A DNA stretch of 64,000 nt. It comes from Pseudomonas peradeniyensis (GTDB lineage Bacteria > Pseudomonadota > Gammaproteobacteria > Pseudomonadales > Pseudomonadaceae). Positions 10,564 to 18,255 of this stretch are shown here, in pieces. The notes below the pieces were generated by a model. That model saw only the letters and a program-made list of their open reading frames with translations, did no database searches and was not told where the DNA came from. The stretch is from contig NZ_JABWRJ020000001.1 in the NCBI RefSeq assembly GCF_014268935.2, forward strand, positions 868,001 through 932,000, read 5' to 3'. Numbering within the stretch: the first letter of the stretch is position 1; each line of letters starts with the position of its first letter. Made by a program: the position numbers and the translations under genes.

Positions 10564-12804
10564 CTAGAACCGGCTGGTAACGCTCATCCCCACGGTGCGC
10601 GGGTCGCCATAGGTGATCACGTACTGCCCGGCACCGCCGTTGGGCCGGCCATGCACCTGGTAGCGGCGGTCGGTGAGGTTGTTGACGAAGCCGCTGACGC
10701 TGAGCTTGTCGTCGGCGCTGAACCAGCTCAGGCGCGCATTGGCCAGGGTGTAGTGGGGCTGGCTGAGGGTTTGGTCGGCGCTGCTCTGGCGGTCGGCGAG
10801 GAAGTACTCCTTGTCACGGAAGCTCACGTCGCCCCCGGCCACCACGCGCCCGGGCACGTCCAGTGGCAGGGTGTAGTCGGCGCCCAGCGACACCACGTTG
10901 CGCGGCGAGCGCACGAAGCTGTTGCCGCTGTAGTCGCCGGTCACCGCGCCGGTGGTGGGGTTGGTGTTCTTGAAATCGGTGTACTCGGTGTCGAGGAACG
11001 ACAGGGCCGCGCGCAGGTGCAGGCGCTCGGTGGGCTGGCCCTCGATCTCAAGCTCGGCGCCCTTGACCTTGCCCTTGGCGCCGTTGGTCAGGGCGGTGGT
11101 GAGCACGCCGTTGTTGACCGTCAGCAGGTTTACCTGGATGTCCGAGTAGTCGTAGTAGAAGACGTTGGCGTTGACCGTCAGGCGCCGGTCGAACCACTCG
11201 GACTTCAGCCCCAGCTCGTAGGCGTCCAGCTCTTCCGGATCGACCGTGGTCAGCTGCGCCAGGCTGGTGGAAAGCCCCGTGTTGAAACCGCCGGAACGGA
11301 AGCCATGGGCATAGCGGAAGAACACCCGCAGGTTGTCGTTGATGCGGTACTCCGGGGTCAGGTCGTAGGTCCAGGCTTCCCAGGTCTTGTCCTGCTGGCG
11401 GTTGCCGTTGCTGCCGGCGCCGGCGATGGGGATCAGCGGGCCGTTGGCGCTGGCGCGGGTCAGCTGCACCAGGTCCAGGTCGATGTCCTTCTTTTCCTGG
11501 GTCCAGCGCAGGCCACCGGTCACGCTGAAGTCGTCGGTGAAGTCATAGGTGACGTTGCCGAACAGCGCGTAGCTGTCGGTGCGGTGGTCGAAGCCCAGAT
11601 CGCGAAACGCCGTGGTGCCGACCTGGTTGGAACCACTGCCGTTGGGTGTCGGGCCCGGGGTGACGATGCGCTGCGAGGCGCTGTCGAGGTCTTCGTGGAA
11701 GTAGTGGGCGCCGAGCAGCCAGTGCAGCGGTCGGTCCTCCGGCGAGGCCAGGCGCAGTTCCTGGGACCACTGGCGGTAGCTGTTGTCGGTGATCGAGGCG
11801 CCATTGACCTCGTAGGGGGTGTAGTCGGCGTCGGTGGTGGAGCGGTTGCGGATGTAGTCGTAGGCGCTGATCGAGGTCAGGGTGTAGTCGCCCAGGTACC
11901 AGTTGAAGGTCAGCGAGGCGCCGTCGTGGTCGAGGCGGTAGTCCTCGTTGACGTTGAGCGAGATGTCGCGGCCATTGGGGCGCTGGTAGCCGACGTTGTA
12001 GTAGCGGCCCACCGGCAGCGAGCCGTTGCTGCCGTCGCCCTTGAACTGGCGGCTGTGGATTTTCAGCAGGGCGTCCAGGTCCGGGTTGAGCTGGGCGAGG
12101 AACTGCAGGCGCACGGCCTTCTTGTTGACGTCGCCGTAGCTGTTGCCGTCGAAGTCATTGTGCTGGAAGCCGTCGCGTTCCTCGGAATACAGCGACACCC
12201 GGCCAGCCAGTTTCTCGTCCACCAGGGTACCGCCGAGGGCGCCGTTGAGGATGCGTTCGTTCTTGCTGCCGAAGCCGACCGTGCCATAGCCGTCGGTGTC
12301 GAAGGTCGGTTTCTTCGAGATCACGTTGACCGCGCCGGCGGTGGTGTTCTTGCCGTACAGGGTGCCTTGCGGGCCGCGCAGGATCTCGATGCGCTCCAGG
12401 TCGAACAGCGGCCCGCCGCCGGCGATGGGCGCGTTGAGGTAGACGTCGTCGGCGTAGATGCCCACCGGGTAGACCGTCGCCGCGCCGGTGTCGCCGGTGC
12501 CCAGGCCACGGATGTACCAGCGCGGGCGGCCGTCGCCATCGGGGTTCTTGGCCGAGGCGTTGGGCACGAAGGTGGTGATGTCACCCATCGAGCGCACGCC
12601 GTCGGCGACCAGTTGCGTGCCCTTGATCGCCGACACGGCCACCGGCACTTCCTGCAGGGTCTGTTCGCGGTGCTGGGCGGTGACGGTGACGGTCTCCAGG
12701 GCTGGCTCGGTCTTGGTGTCGCTGGCGGCGAAGGTGTGGCTGGCGGTGCTGCCCAGCAGCAGCGCGAGGCTGATCTGGCGGGCTAGTGGATGGCGCTGGT
12801 GCAT
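10564..12804 (-). CDS. TonB-dependent outer-membrane receptor
   Basis: 746 residues, starting at MHQRHPLARQ, where GGGGAG stands 7 bases before the ATG and a signal peptide ends near TFAASD; a longer start 63 bases upstream lacks these signs. The plug domain shows VTVTAQHREQTLQEVPVAVS, IRGLGTGD and IEILRGPQGTLYGKNTTAGAVNV; the barrel ends in VGMSVTSRF with a terminal Phe. A sigma-54 promoter (12846-12860) and an upstream dyad (12947-12961) precede it, the same pair of signals seen before the sulfur genes. This is the best reason to connect this receptor with uptake of organosulfur compounds under sulfate limitation. Confidence 0.92.
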   Translation of the reverse strand: MHQRHPLARQISLALLLGSTASHTFAASDTKTEPALETVTVTAQHREQTLQEVPVAVSAIKGTQLVADGVRSMGDITTFVPNASAKNPDGDGRPRWYIRGLGTGDTGAATVYPVGIYADDVYLNAPIAGGGPLFDLERIEILRGPQGTLYGKNTTAGAVNVISKKPTFDTDGYGTVGFGSKNERILNGALGGTLVDEKLAGRVSLYSEERDGFQHNDFDGNSYGDVNKKAVRLQFLAQLNPDLDALLKIHSRQFKGDGSNGSLPVGRYYNVGYQRPNGRDISLNVNEDYRLDHDGASLTFNWYLGDYTLTSISAYDYIRNRSTTDADYTPYEVNGASITDNSYRQWSQELRLASPEDRPLHWLLGAHYFHEDLDSASQRIVTPGPTPNGSGSNQVGTTAFRDLGFDHRTDSYALFGNVTYDFTDDFSVTGGLRWTQEKKDIDLDLVQLTRASANGPLIPIAGAGSNGNRQQDKTWEAWTYDLTPEYRINDNLRVFFRYAHGFRSGGFNTGLSTSLAQLTTVDPEELDAYELGLKSEWFDRRLTVNANVFYYDYSDIQVNLLTVNNGVLTTALTNGAKGKVKGAELEIEGQPTERLHLRAALSFLDTEYTDFKNTNPTTGAVTGDYSGNSFVRSPRNVVSLGADYTLPLDVPGRVVAGGDVSFRDKEYFLADRQSSADQTLSQPHYTLANARLSWFSADDKLSVSGFVNNLTDRRYQVHGRPNGGAGQYVITYGDPRTVGMSVTSRF

Positions 12805-12845
12805 GTGGAATCTCCCCGAGTGAAAGCGTTGTTGGGGAAGACAGA

Positions 12846-12860
12846 GCAGGGACTGTGCCA
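12846..12860 (-). promoter_or_regulatory. sigma-54 promoter before TonB receptor
   Basis: Read on the minus strand: TGGCACAGTCCCTGC followed by T. The GG and GC doublets are 12 bases apart as sigma-54 requires, with one mismatch in the -12 element. It ends about 40 bases before the receptor ATG. Confidence 0.75.
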
Positions 12861-12946
12861 GGCTCATAACACACTGTTTTTATTGATATTTATTAGTTGT
12901 TGAGGCGATCGATGTGGATGGCGCAGCAGCGGGTGTTTGGCGGGTG

Positions 12947-12961
12947 TTGCTGGGGCAGCAG
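12947..12961. promoter_or_regulatory. candidate SfnR-type activator site (dyad)
   Basis: TTGCTGGGGCAGCAG, an imperfect inverted repeat of the TTGCTG-N3-CAGCA(G/A) class found at four control regions of this locus. It stands 86 bases behind the sigma-54 promoter of the receptor gene. It overlaps a hairpin (12951-12971, TGGGGCAGC-AGG-GCTGCCCCA) that could also end the upstream operon. Confidence 0.5.
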
Positions 12962-12985
12962 GGCTGCCCCAATGCCCTTTCAGGT

Positions 12986-14044
12986 TCAGACAGCCAATCG
13001 CGATGTGGAGCCGATCACTTGCTCCAGCACGCTCGAATCGATCCACTCGCGCACATCGATGCGCCGCGGGATGAAGCCCCAGCGATGAAGGAATTCGCTG
13101 AAGTCCTGCAACGCCGCGATGGAGCGGCCATCCAGCGCCGTGCGCAGGCGTCGGTGGGCATCCTCGCCATAGGCCGCCGCCACCCAGTACTCGCTGGTGT
13201 TCAGCTCGCGGGCGAGAAAGCGCCGGGTGTCCTCGGGGTTGGCCCAGGCCCATTGCTCGGTGCGCAGCACAGTGTCGACCAGGGTGCGACTGGCCTCGAA
13301 ATGCTCGTGCAGCAGGTGGGTGTCCACCGTCAGCGTGCGCGGCGTGCCGTTGTTGCTGCGGATCAGCGGGTCGGGGTGGCTGCCGGTGTCGACCACCACC
13401 CGCAGGCCGAACTCGTGGGCCAGCTGCACCGCGTGGGCGCCCTTGAGGAAAATCGCGTCGATGTCGCCACGCAGCAGGCCGATCAACTCGTTGTTGCGCC
13501 GACTCACGCGGCGGGTGTCCAGTGCCACCTCAGAACCGTACAGATGCTGCTTGGGCTCATCGCTGTAGGTGCCGCCGTAGGGGTAGTCGACCAGCTCGAC
13601 GTCAGCCACGTTCAGGCCTTCGAGCTTGAGCGCGTTCTCCAGGCCGCGCAGGGCCTGGGCGCGGGTGAAATCGATCTGCACGTTGGCCCACTTGGGCAGG
13701 CCGAAGCGGCGGTTCTTCAGGTCGCGAATGCCACGCACGCCGCTCTCTTCGGTGGTGAGGATCAGCTGTACCTCGTCGATCCAGCTCAGCCCCAGCACCC
13801 GGGTCTCGACGCCGCTGGCGTAGGCCCAGATCGCCGGGATGCTGCCGCCATGACGCACCGAGTTCTGCAGGTGGTGGTCGTAGTGGGCCTCGCGCACCTC
13901 GCGCTCGCTGGACTCGCGCAGCGACTGGATGCGCGTGCCGAACGGCGCGAAGGCCTGGGCCAGGCGCCCGGACTGCACGGCGATGCCAAGGCCGGTGGGT
14001 ACCGGGCTGTGGGTGTACCAGAGGGTTTCCAGGGGCTTGCTCAT
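12986..14044 (-). CDS. DszB-like desulfinase homologue with Cys replaced by Ser
   Basis: 352 residues, no signal peptide, so cytoplasmic despite its resemblance to ABC substrate-binding proteins. It matches the HBPS-desulfinase (DszB) layout: THSPVPTGLG at the N-terminus where DszB has its catalytic Cys in a CPVP motif, then His54 and Arg64 in HYDHHLQNSVRHGG, spaced ten apart exactly like His60 and Arg70 of DszB. Here the nucleophile position is Ser13 (codon AGC), while the paralogue immediately upstream keeps Cys. The start codon overlaps the stop of that paralogue (ATGA), so the two are co-translated. It may be an inactive partner, a binding protein, or a diverged enzyme. Generic annotation would be ABC substrate-binding protein. 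Confidence 0.8.
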   Translation of the reverse strand: MSKPLETLWYTHSPVPTGLGIAVQSGRLAQAFAPFGTRIQSLRESSEREVREAHYDHHLQNSVRHGGSIPAIWAYASGVETRVLGLSWIDEVQLILTTEESGVRGIRDLKNRRFGLPKWANVQIDFTRAQALRGLENALKLEGLNVADVELVDYPYGGTYSDEPKQHLYGSEVALDTRRVSRRNNELIGLLRGDIDAIFLKGAHAVQLAHEFGLRVVVDTGSHPDPLIRSNNGTPRTLTVDTHLLHEHFEASRTLVDTVLRTEQWAWANPEDTRRFLARELNTSEYWVAAAYGEDAHRRLRTALDGRSIAALQDFSEFLHRWGFIPRRIDVREWIDSSVLEQVIGSTSRLAV

Positions 14045-15108
14045 AAGGCGATGGGTTTCCTGTCCATGGGAGAAGGGGCGGCGAGCAGCGCGTCCAGCGG
14101 CTGCCGGTCGATCCAGTCGCGCACCGCGAAGCTGGCCGGGATGAAGCGCCAGCGCACGAGGAACTGCACGAAGTCCTGCAGCGCGTCGATGGCCTGTTCG
14201 TCCAGGGCGGTGCGCAGGCGCAGGTGAGCGTCGTTGCCATAGGCCACGCCGACCCAGTATTCGCTGCTGTTGGTTTCGCGGGCCAGGTAGCGGCGGGTCT
14301 CGTCCGGGTGCTGCTGCGCCCAGTGCTCGGCGCGCAGCACGCTGCCCAGCAGCGTGCGGGCCACCTGCGGGTGCCGCTCGAGCAGATGGCTGTCCACGGC
14401 CAGCGTGCGCGGCGTGCCGTTGTTGCTGCGGATCAGCGGGTCGGGGTGGCTGCCGGTGTCGATCACGGTACGCAGGCCGAAGGCGTGGGCCAGCTGCACG
14501 GCGCTGGCGCCCTTGAGGAAGATCGCGTCCACCTCGCCGCGCAGCAGGCCGGCCAGCTCCAGGTTGCGGCCCTCGCCCTGGCCGGTGGACACCGGCGTGC
14601 CGGCGACATTGCGTACCGGGCGGTCGCTGAAGGTGCCGTGGTAGCGGTAGTTGACCAGGTGCAGGTCACCCACCTGCAGGCCGTGCAGCTTCAGTGCGTT
14701 TTCCAGGCCGCGCAGGGCCTGGGCACGGGTGAAGTCGATCTGCGCCGCGCTCCAGTCGGGCAGGCCGAAGCGCCGACCCTTGAGGTCCTGCACGCTGTGG
14801 ATGGCGCTGTCCGGGCGGGTCAGGATCAGCTGCGCCTCGTCGGCCCAGGACAGGCCGATCACGCGGGTCTCGCGGCCCTGGGCGCGGGCCCAGATCGCCG
14901 GGATGCTGCCGCCGTGACGCACCGAGTTGCGCAACGTGTGGTCGAAGTGCGATTCGCGCACGGCCTGCTCGTCGGCTTCGCGCAGCGACTGCACGCGGGT
15001 GCCCAGGGCCGCCAGGTCCTGCTGCAGCCAGCCTTGCTGCACGGCGATGCCCAGGCCGGTGGGCACCGGACAGCGGGTGTACCAGAGGGTGTCGAGGGGT
15101 TGGCTCAT
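14041..15108 (-). CDS. DszB-like sulfinate desulfinase / SsuA-fold protein
   Basis: 355 residues beginning MSQPLDTLWYTRCPVP; no signal peptide. Residues Cys13, His54 and Arg64 (in RHGGSIPAIW) match the catalytic Cys27, His60 and Arg70 of DszB in order and spacing, and TFSDRPVRN and SNNGTPRTL are shared with its neighbour. Predicted reaction: removal of sulfite from an organic sulfinate, the last step of a 4S-like pathway, giving sulfite for assimilation. The start lies 11 bases after the monooxygenase stop with an AGGAGAACG ribosome site; the 3' end overlaps the next gene by 4 bases. A cytoplasmic ligand-binding role is the alternative; the substrate is unknown. Confidence 0.8.
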   Translation of the reverse strand: MSQPLDTLWYTRCPVPTGLGIAVQQGWLQQDLAALGTRVQSLREADEQAVRESHFDHTLRNSVRHGGSIPAIWARAQGRETRVIGLSWADEAQLILTRPDSAIHSVQDLKGRRFGLPDWSAAQIDFTRAQALRGLENALKLHGLQVGDLHLVNYRYHGTFSDRPVRNVAGTPVSTGQGEGRNLELAGLLRGEVDAIFLKGASAVQLAHAFGLRTVIDTGSHPDPLIRSNNGTPRTLAVDSHLLERHPQVARTLLGSVLRAEHWAQQHPDETRRYLARETNSSEYWVGVAYGNDAHLRLRTALDEQAIDALQDFVQFLVRWRFIPASFAVRDWIDRQPLDALLAAPSPMDRKPIAL

Positions 15109-15119
15109 GGTCGTTCTCC

Positions 15120-16268
15120 TCAGGCGCTGGCCTTGAGCGGCGCGGCGGCGGCCTGCTGCACCAGCGGCAGGACTTCCTGGCCGATGCGCAGGGCCTCTTC
15201 CAGGTGCGGGTTGGCCGCCAGGATGAAGGTCGAGAAGCCGGCGTCGCGGTATTCGGCCAGGCGCTCGGCGATGTTCTGGTGGCTGCCCACCAGCCCCACG
15301 GTCGGGCCGGGCTTGGCCTTGGCGAAGCCGGCCCAGAGATTGCGCGCCAGCTTCAGTTCGTCGAAGTCCTGCAGGTGCTGGTGATAGGCCGCCTGGCGGG
15401 CGCCGCCGACCGAGTCGGAGCCCGTGACGAAGCCCTTGGCGATGGCGCTGCTCTTGCCTTCGAGGCGTTCGAACTGCTGGCGCAGCTCGCGCCAGGCCTG
15501 CTCTTCGGTTTCGCGGGCGAACAGGTCGACGCGCAGGCCGAAGCGCACCGTGCGGCCCTGCTTGTCGGCCAGTTCGCGCACCCGCTCGAGATGCGGCTTG
15601 AGCTTGTCGATCGGCTCGGCCCAGTTCAGGTAGACGTCGGCGTGGCGGGCGGCGACCTCCAGCGCGGCGTCGGAGAAGCCGGAGAAGTACACCCCGGGCT
15701 TGCGCTCGTGGGCCAGGCCCGGTGGCAGGCTGCCGTGCTCCAGGCGGTAGATGTCGCCTTCGTAGGAGAAAGTGTCGTTGGCCCACAGGCCCTGGATCAC
15801 GTCGAGGAATTCGCCGGTGCGCTTGTAGCGCAGGTCGTGTTCGAGGAAGTCGCCGTTGGCGCGCTGGCTGGCCGGGTTGCCGCCGGTGATGATGTTCCAG
15901 TCCAGCCGCCCGCCGCTGAGGTTCTGCAGGATCGCCGCCTGCTGCGCGGCGTAGGCGGGCAGGGTCCAGGTGGCCTGGAAGGCGATCAGGAAGCGGATGC
16001 GCCGGGTCTCGCGGGCCAGCGCCGCGGCGGCGATCCACGGCTCGGGGCCGGTGGGCAGCAGGGCGCCTTCGAAACCGGCCAGTTCGGCGGCCTTGGCCAC
16101 CTGGGCGATGTAGTCGATGTAGGTGAAGCCGTCGGCCTCGCCGTTGGGCAGGCGGCCGGGGGCGATGTGGCCCGGGCGGTGCTGCGGGTTGCCACGGGTG
16201 TGGCGGTCGGTGGACAGCTGCGGCCCGTCGGTGCCCAGGGGCAGGCGCCAGAAGAATTCGGTGGTCAT
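15120..16268 (-). CDS. FMNH2-dependent sulfonate/sulfone monooxygenase (LLM family)
   Basis: 382 residues, started at MTTEFFWRLPLG, where a purine-rich site (AGGAGCTCCC) precedes the ATG; the in-frame extension upstream crosses the promoter. Bacterial luciferase-like fold of the SsuD/DszA/NtaA group: FTYIDYIAQVAKAAELAGFEGAL near the N-terminus, WNIITGGNPASQRANGD in the middle and GLVGSHQNIAERL near the C-terminus. Role: flavin-dependent oxygenation that breaks or prepares a C-S bond of an alkanesulfonate or sulfone, using reduced flavin from a separate reductase not seen here. It is the first gene of an operon with the two desulfinase-like genes and has its own sigma-54 promoter. Confidence 0.9.
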   Translation of the reverse strand: MTTEFFWRLPLGTDGPQLSTDRHTRGNPQHRPGHIAPGRLPNGEADGFTYIDYIAQVAKAAELAGFEGALLPTGPEPWIAAAALARETRRIRFLIAFQATWTLPAYAAQQAAILQNLSGGRLDWNIITGGNPASQRANGDFLEHDLRYKRTGEFLDVIQGLWANDTFSYEGDIYRLEHGSLPPGLAHERKPGVYFSGFSDAALEVAARHADVYLNWAEPIDKLKPHLERVRELADKQGRTVRFGLRVDLFARETEEQAWRELRQQFERLEGKSSAIAKGFVTGSDSVGGARQAAYHQHLQDFDELKLARNLWAGFAKAKPGPTVGLVGSHQNIAERLAEYRDAGFSTFILAANPHLEEALRIGQEVLPLVQQAAAAPLKASA

Positions 16269-16308
16269 GGGAGCTCCTGAAGGGGAGGTTGTCGATGGGG
16301 AGGGTGGT

Positions 16309-16323
16309 GCAACGGCTGTGCCA
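16309..16323 (-). promoter_or_regulatory. sigma-54 promoter of monooxygenase-desulfinase operon
   Basis: On the minus strand TGGCACAGCCGTTGC then A, a near-perfect match to TGGCACG-N4-TTGCW, 40 bases before the monooxygenase ATG. Confidence 0.85.
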
Positions 16324-16368
16324 TGGCACTGCAGGGCCGGAACTGCGAGGGATGGCGAGGATGAGGTG

Positions 16369-16383
16369 TTGCTGTGGCAGCAG
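16369..16383. promoter_or_regulatory. candidate SfnR-type activator site (dyad)
   Basis: TTGCTGTGGCAGCAG, same class as the sites near 12.95, 21.51 and 27.44 kb. More CAGCAG half-sites follow at 16389-16412. It is 45 bases behind the sigma-54 promoter, closer than usual for an enhancer. Confidence 0.5.
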
Positions 16384-16434
16384 CCGGGCAGCAGTGATTG
16401 CATGAGCAGCAGCAGGGCCCTATCGCGGGGCAAC

Positions 16435-18255
16435 CTAGTTCCTGATGGCGACCTCCCCGGCACTGCGCAGATACGTCGCGTACAACCCGGCATACACCCC
16501 GCCGGCCTCGACCAGCGCGGCATGCCGCCCCAGTTCGACCACCTGCCCGTGGCGCACCACGGCGATCCGGTCGGCGTCGCGGATGGTCGCCAGGCGGTGG
16601 GCAATGATGATCGCCGTGCGCCCCTGGCACAGCCGACGCAGCGCCTGCTGGATACGCCGTTCAGTGTGCACGTCGACCGCCGAGGTCGCTTCGTCGAGCA
16701 CCAGTACCGCAGGGTCAGCCAGGTAGGCGCGCACCAGGCACACCAGCTGGCGCTGGCCATGGCTCAGGTGGCTGCCCAGCGGGCCGACTTCGGTGTGGTA
16801 GCCCAGCGGCAGGCGCTCCAGCACCTCGTCGGCACCCAGCTCGCGGGCGGCGGCGATCAGCTGGGCATCATCGGCGCCGGGCCGGGCCAGGCGCAGGTTG
16901 TCGAGAAGGGTGCCGCTGAACAGCACATTGTCCTGCAGCACCACGCCGACGTTGCGCCGCAGGTCGTGCTGGGCCAGTTCGCGCAGGTCGATGCCGTCGA
17001 GCTTCACCGCGCCGTGGCGCACGTCGTAGAAACGCGTGAGCAACTGCACCAGGGTGCTCTTGCCATGCCCTGAGGGACCAACGATGGCCAGCACTTCGCC
17101 CGCCGGGATCTGCAGGTCGAGCCCGTCGATCACCGGGCGGGCGCTGGCGTTGTAGGCGAAGCCGACCTGCTCGAAGTCCACCTGGCCACGGGCCCGGCCC
17201 AGCGTCCGAGGCTGTTCGGGGTCGAGCACCTGGGCGCGGGTGTCGAGCAGCAGGAAGATGCGCTGCGCCGAGGCGCTGCCGGTGGCGTAGCGCTCGAACA
17301 GGTCCGACAGCTCCTGCAGCGGGCCGAGGAACAGGAACACGTAGAACAGGCTCTCGGCCACCTGGCCGACGCTCACCCGGCCTTCGGCCAGGCCGAAGGC
17401 GCCCACCAGCAACAGCACGGCCATGCCCGCCGTGCCCAGCAGCGCGGTGAACGGCGCGAACCAGCCAGTGCGCAGGCTGCCGTGGATCAGCGCCTGGTTG
17501 AAGGCCTCCAGCAGGTGCCGGTAGCGCCTCTGGTTGCTGGCCTCGCGCCCGCACTGCTGGATCAGGCGCACGCCGCTGACGCTTTCGACCAGGTGCGCGG
17601 TGAAGCGGCTGCGCTGCTCGGCGACCTTGGCCCAGTTGCGCTGCGACACCCGCTTGAAGCGCCAGGTGGCCAGTGCCAACAGCGGCACGGTGGCCGCCAG
17701 GCTGTAGAAGAAGCTCGGCTCGATGCGCCACAGCATCACCCCGGCCAGGCCGCAGCGCAGCAGGGCGCCCAGCAGCTCCGGCGGGCCTTGCACCAGCAAC
17801 GGCTCCAGCGCGTCGACGTCGCGGTCGGCACGGGCGATGATGCGCCCGGCGCGGGTCTGGTCGAAGTAGCTCACCGACAGCGCCTGGACATGGGCGAACA
17901 CCTGCACGCGCAGGGCGTTGAGCACGCCGATGGCGGCGCCGCCGGCAATGAACTGCGAGACGCCCGCCAGCAGGAAACGGCCCAGCCAGCTGGCCGCCAG
18001 GCCCAGGCCGAGCCACAGCACCAGGCGTTCGTCCAGCAACCAGTGGCCGGCGTCCTGGATCAGCCCGCGGTCGAGCAGCTCGCGGACGAACCACGGCCGC
18101 AGGAACACGGTGAACACCAGCAGCAGTTCCAGGCCGATCACGCTCAGGATCGCCCCACGGATCGGCCGCAGCAGCGGCAGCAGGCGGCCCAGCATGCCGC
18201 GGTCGAGGGCCTGGCGGGCCAGGCGCTGTTCGATGTCGATATCGCTTTCAGCCAT
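16435..18255 (-). CDS. ABC exporter subunit, TMD-NBD (catalytic Walker B, odd signature)
   Basis: 606 residues: an N-terminal six-helix transmembrane domain (AILSVIGLELLLVFTVF, RFLLAGVSQFIAGGAAIG and others) fused to an ABC ATPase. Walker A is GPSGHGKST, Walker B VLVLDEATS with catalytic Glu, and the switch His is in IIAHRLATI. The signature motif is LSHGQ rather than LSGGQ. It overlaps the 3' end of the other half-exporter gene by 8 bases, so the pair should form a heterodimer, of the multidrug or lipid exporter type (MsbA/TM287-288). The cargo is not evident. It is followed by the sulfur monooxygenase operon but that has its own promoter. Confidence 0.9.
   Translation of the reverse strand: MAESDIDIEQRLARQALDRGMLGRLLPLLRPIRGAILSVIGLELLLVFTVFLRPWFVRELLDRGLIQDAGHWLLDERLVLWLGLGLAASWLGRFLLAGVSQFIAGGAAIGVLNALRVQVFAHVQALSVSYFDQTRAGRIIARADRDVDALEPLLVQGPPELLGALLRCGLAGVMLWRIEPSFFYSLAATVPLLALATWRFKRVSQRNWAKVAEQRSRFTAHLVESVSGVRLIQQCGREASNQRRYRHLLEAFNQALIHGSLRTGWFAPFTALLGTAGMAVLLLVGAFGLAEGRVSVGQVAESLFYVFLFLGPLQELSDLFERYATGSASAQRIFLLLDTRAQVLDPEQPRTLGRARGQVDFEQVGFAYNASARPVIDGLDLQIPAGEVLAIVGPSGHGKSTLVQLLTRFYDVRHGAVKLDGIDLRELAQHDLRRNVGVVLQDNVLFSGTLLDNLRLARPGADDAQLIAAARELGADEVLERLPLGYHTEVGPLGSHLSHGQRQLVCLVRAYLADPAVLVLDEATSAVDVHTERRIQQALRRLCQGRTAIIIAHRLATIRDADRIAVVRHGQVVELGRHAALVEAGGVYAGLYATYLRSAGEVAIRN

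Noticed and set aside
7929..12786. Two long plus-strand frames opposite the TonB receptors
   Set aside because: Low-complexity translations caused by high third-position GC, and they cross REP elements.
12986..15108. Plain ABC sulfonate-binding proteins
   Set aside because: They lack signal peptides and carry the Cys-His-Arg spacing of DszB; the binding-protein reading is kept only as an alternative.
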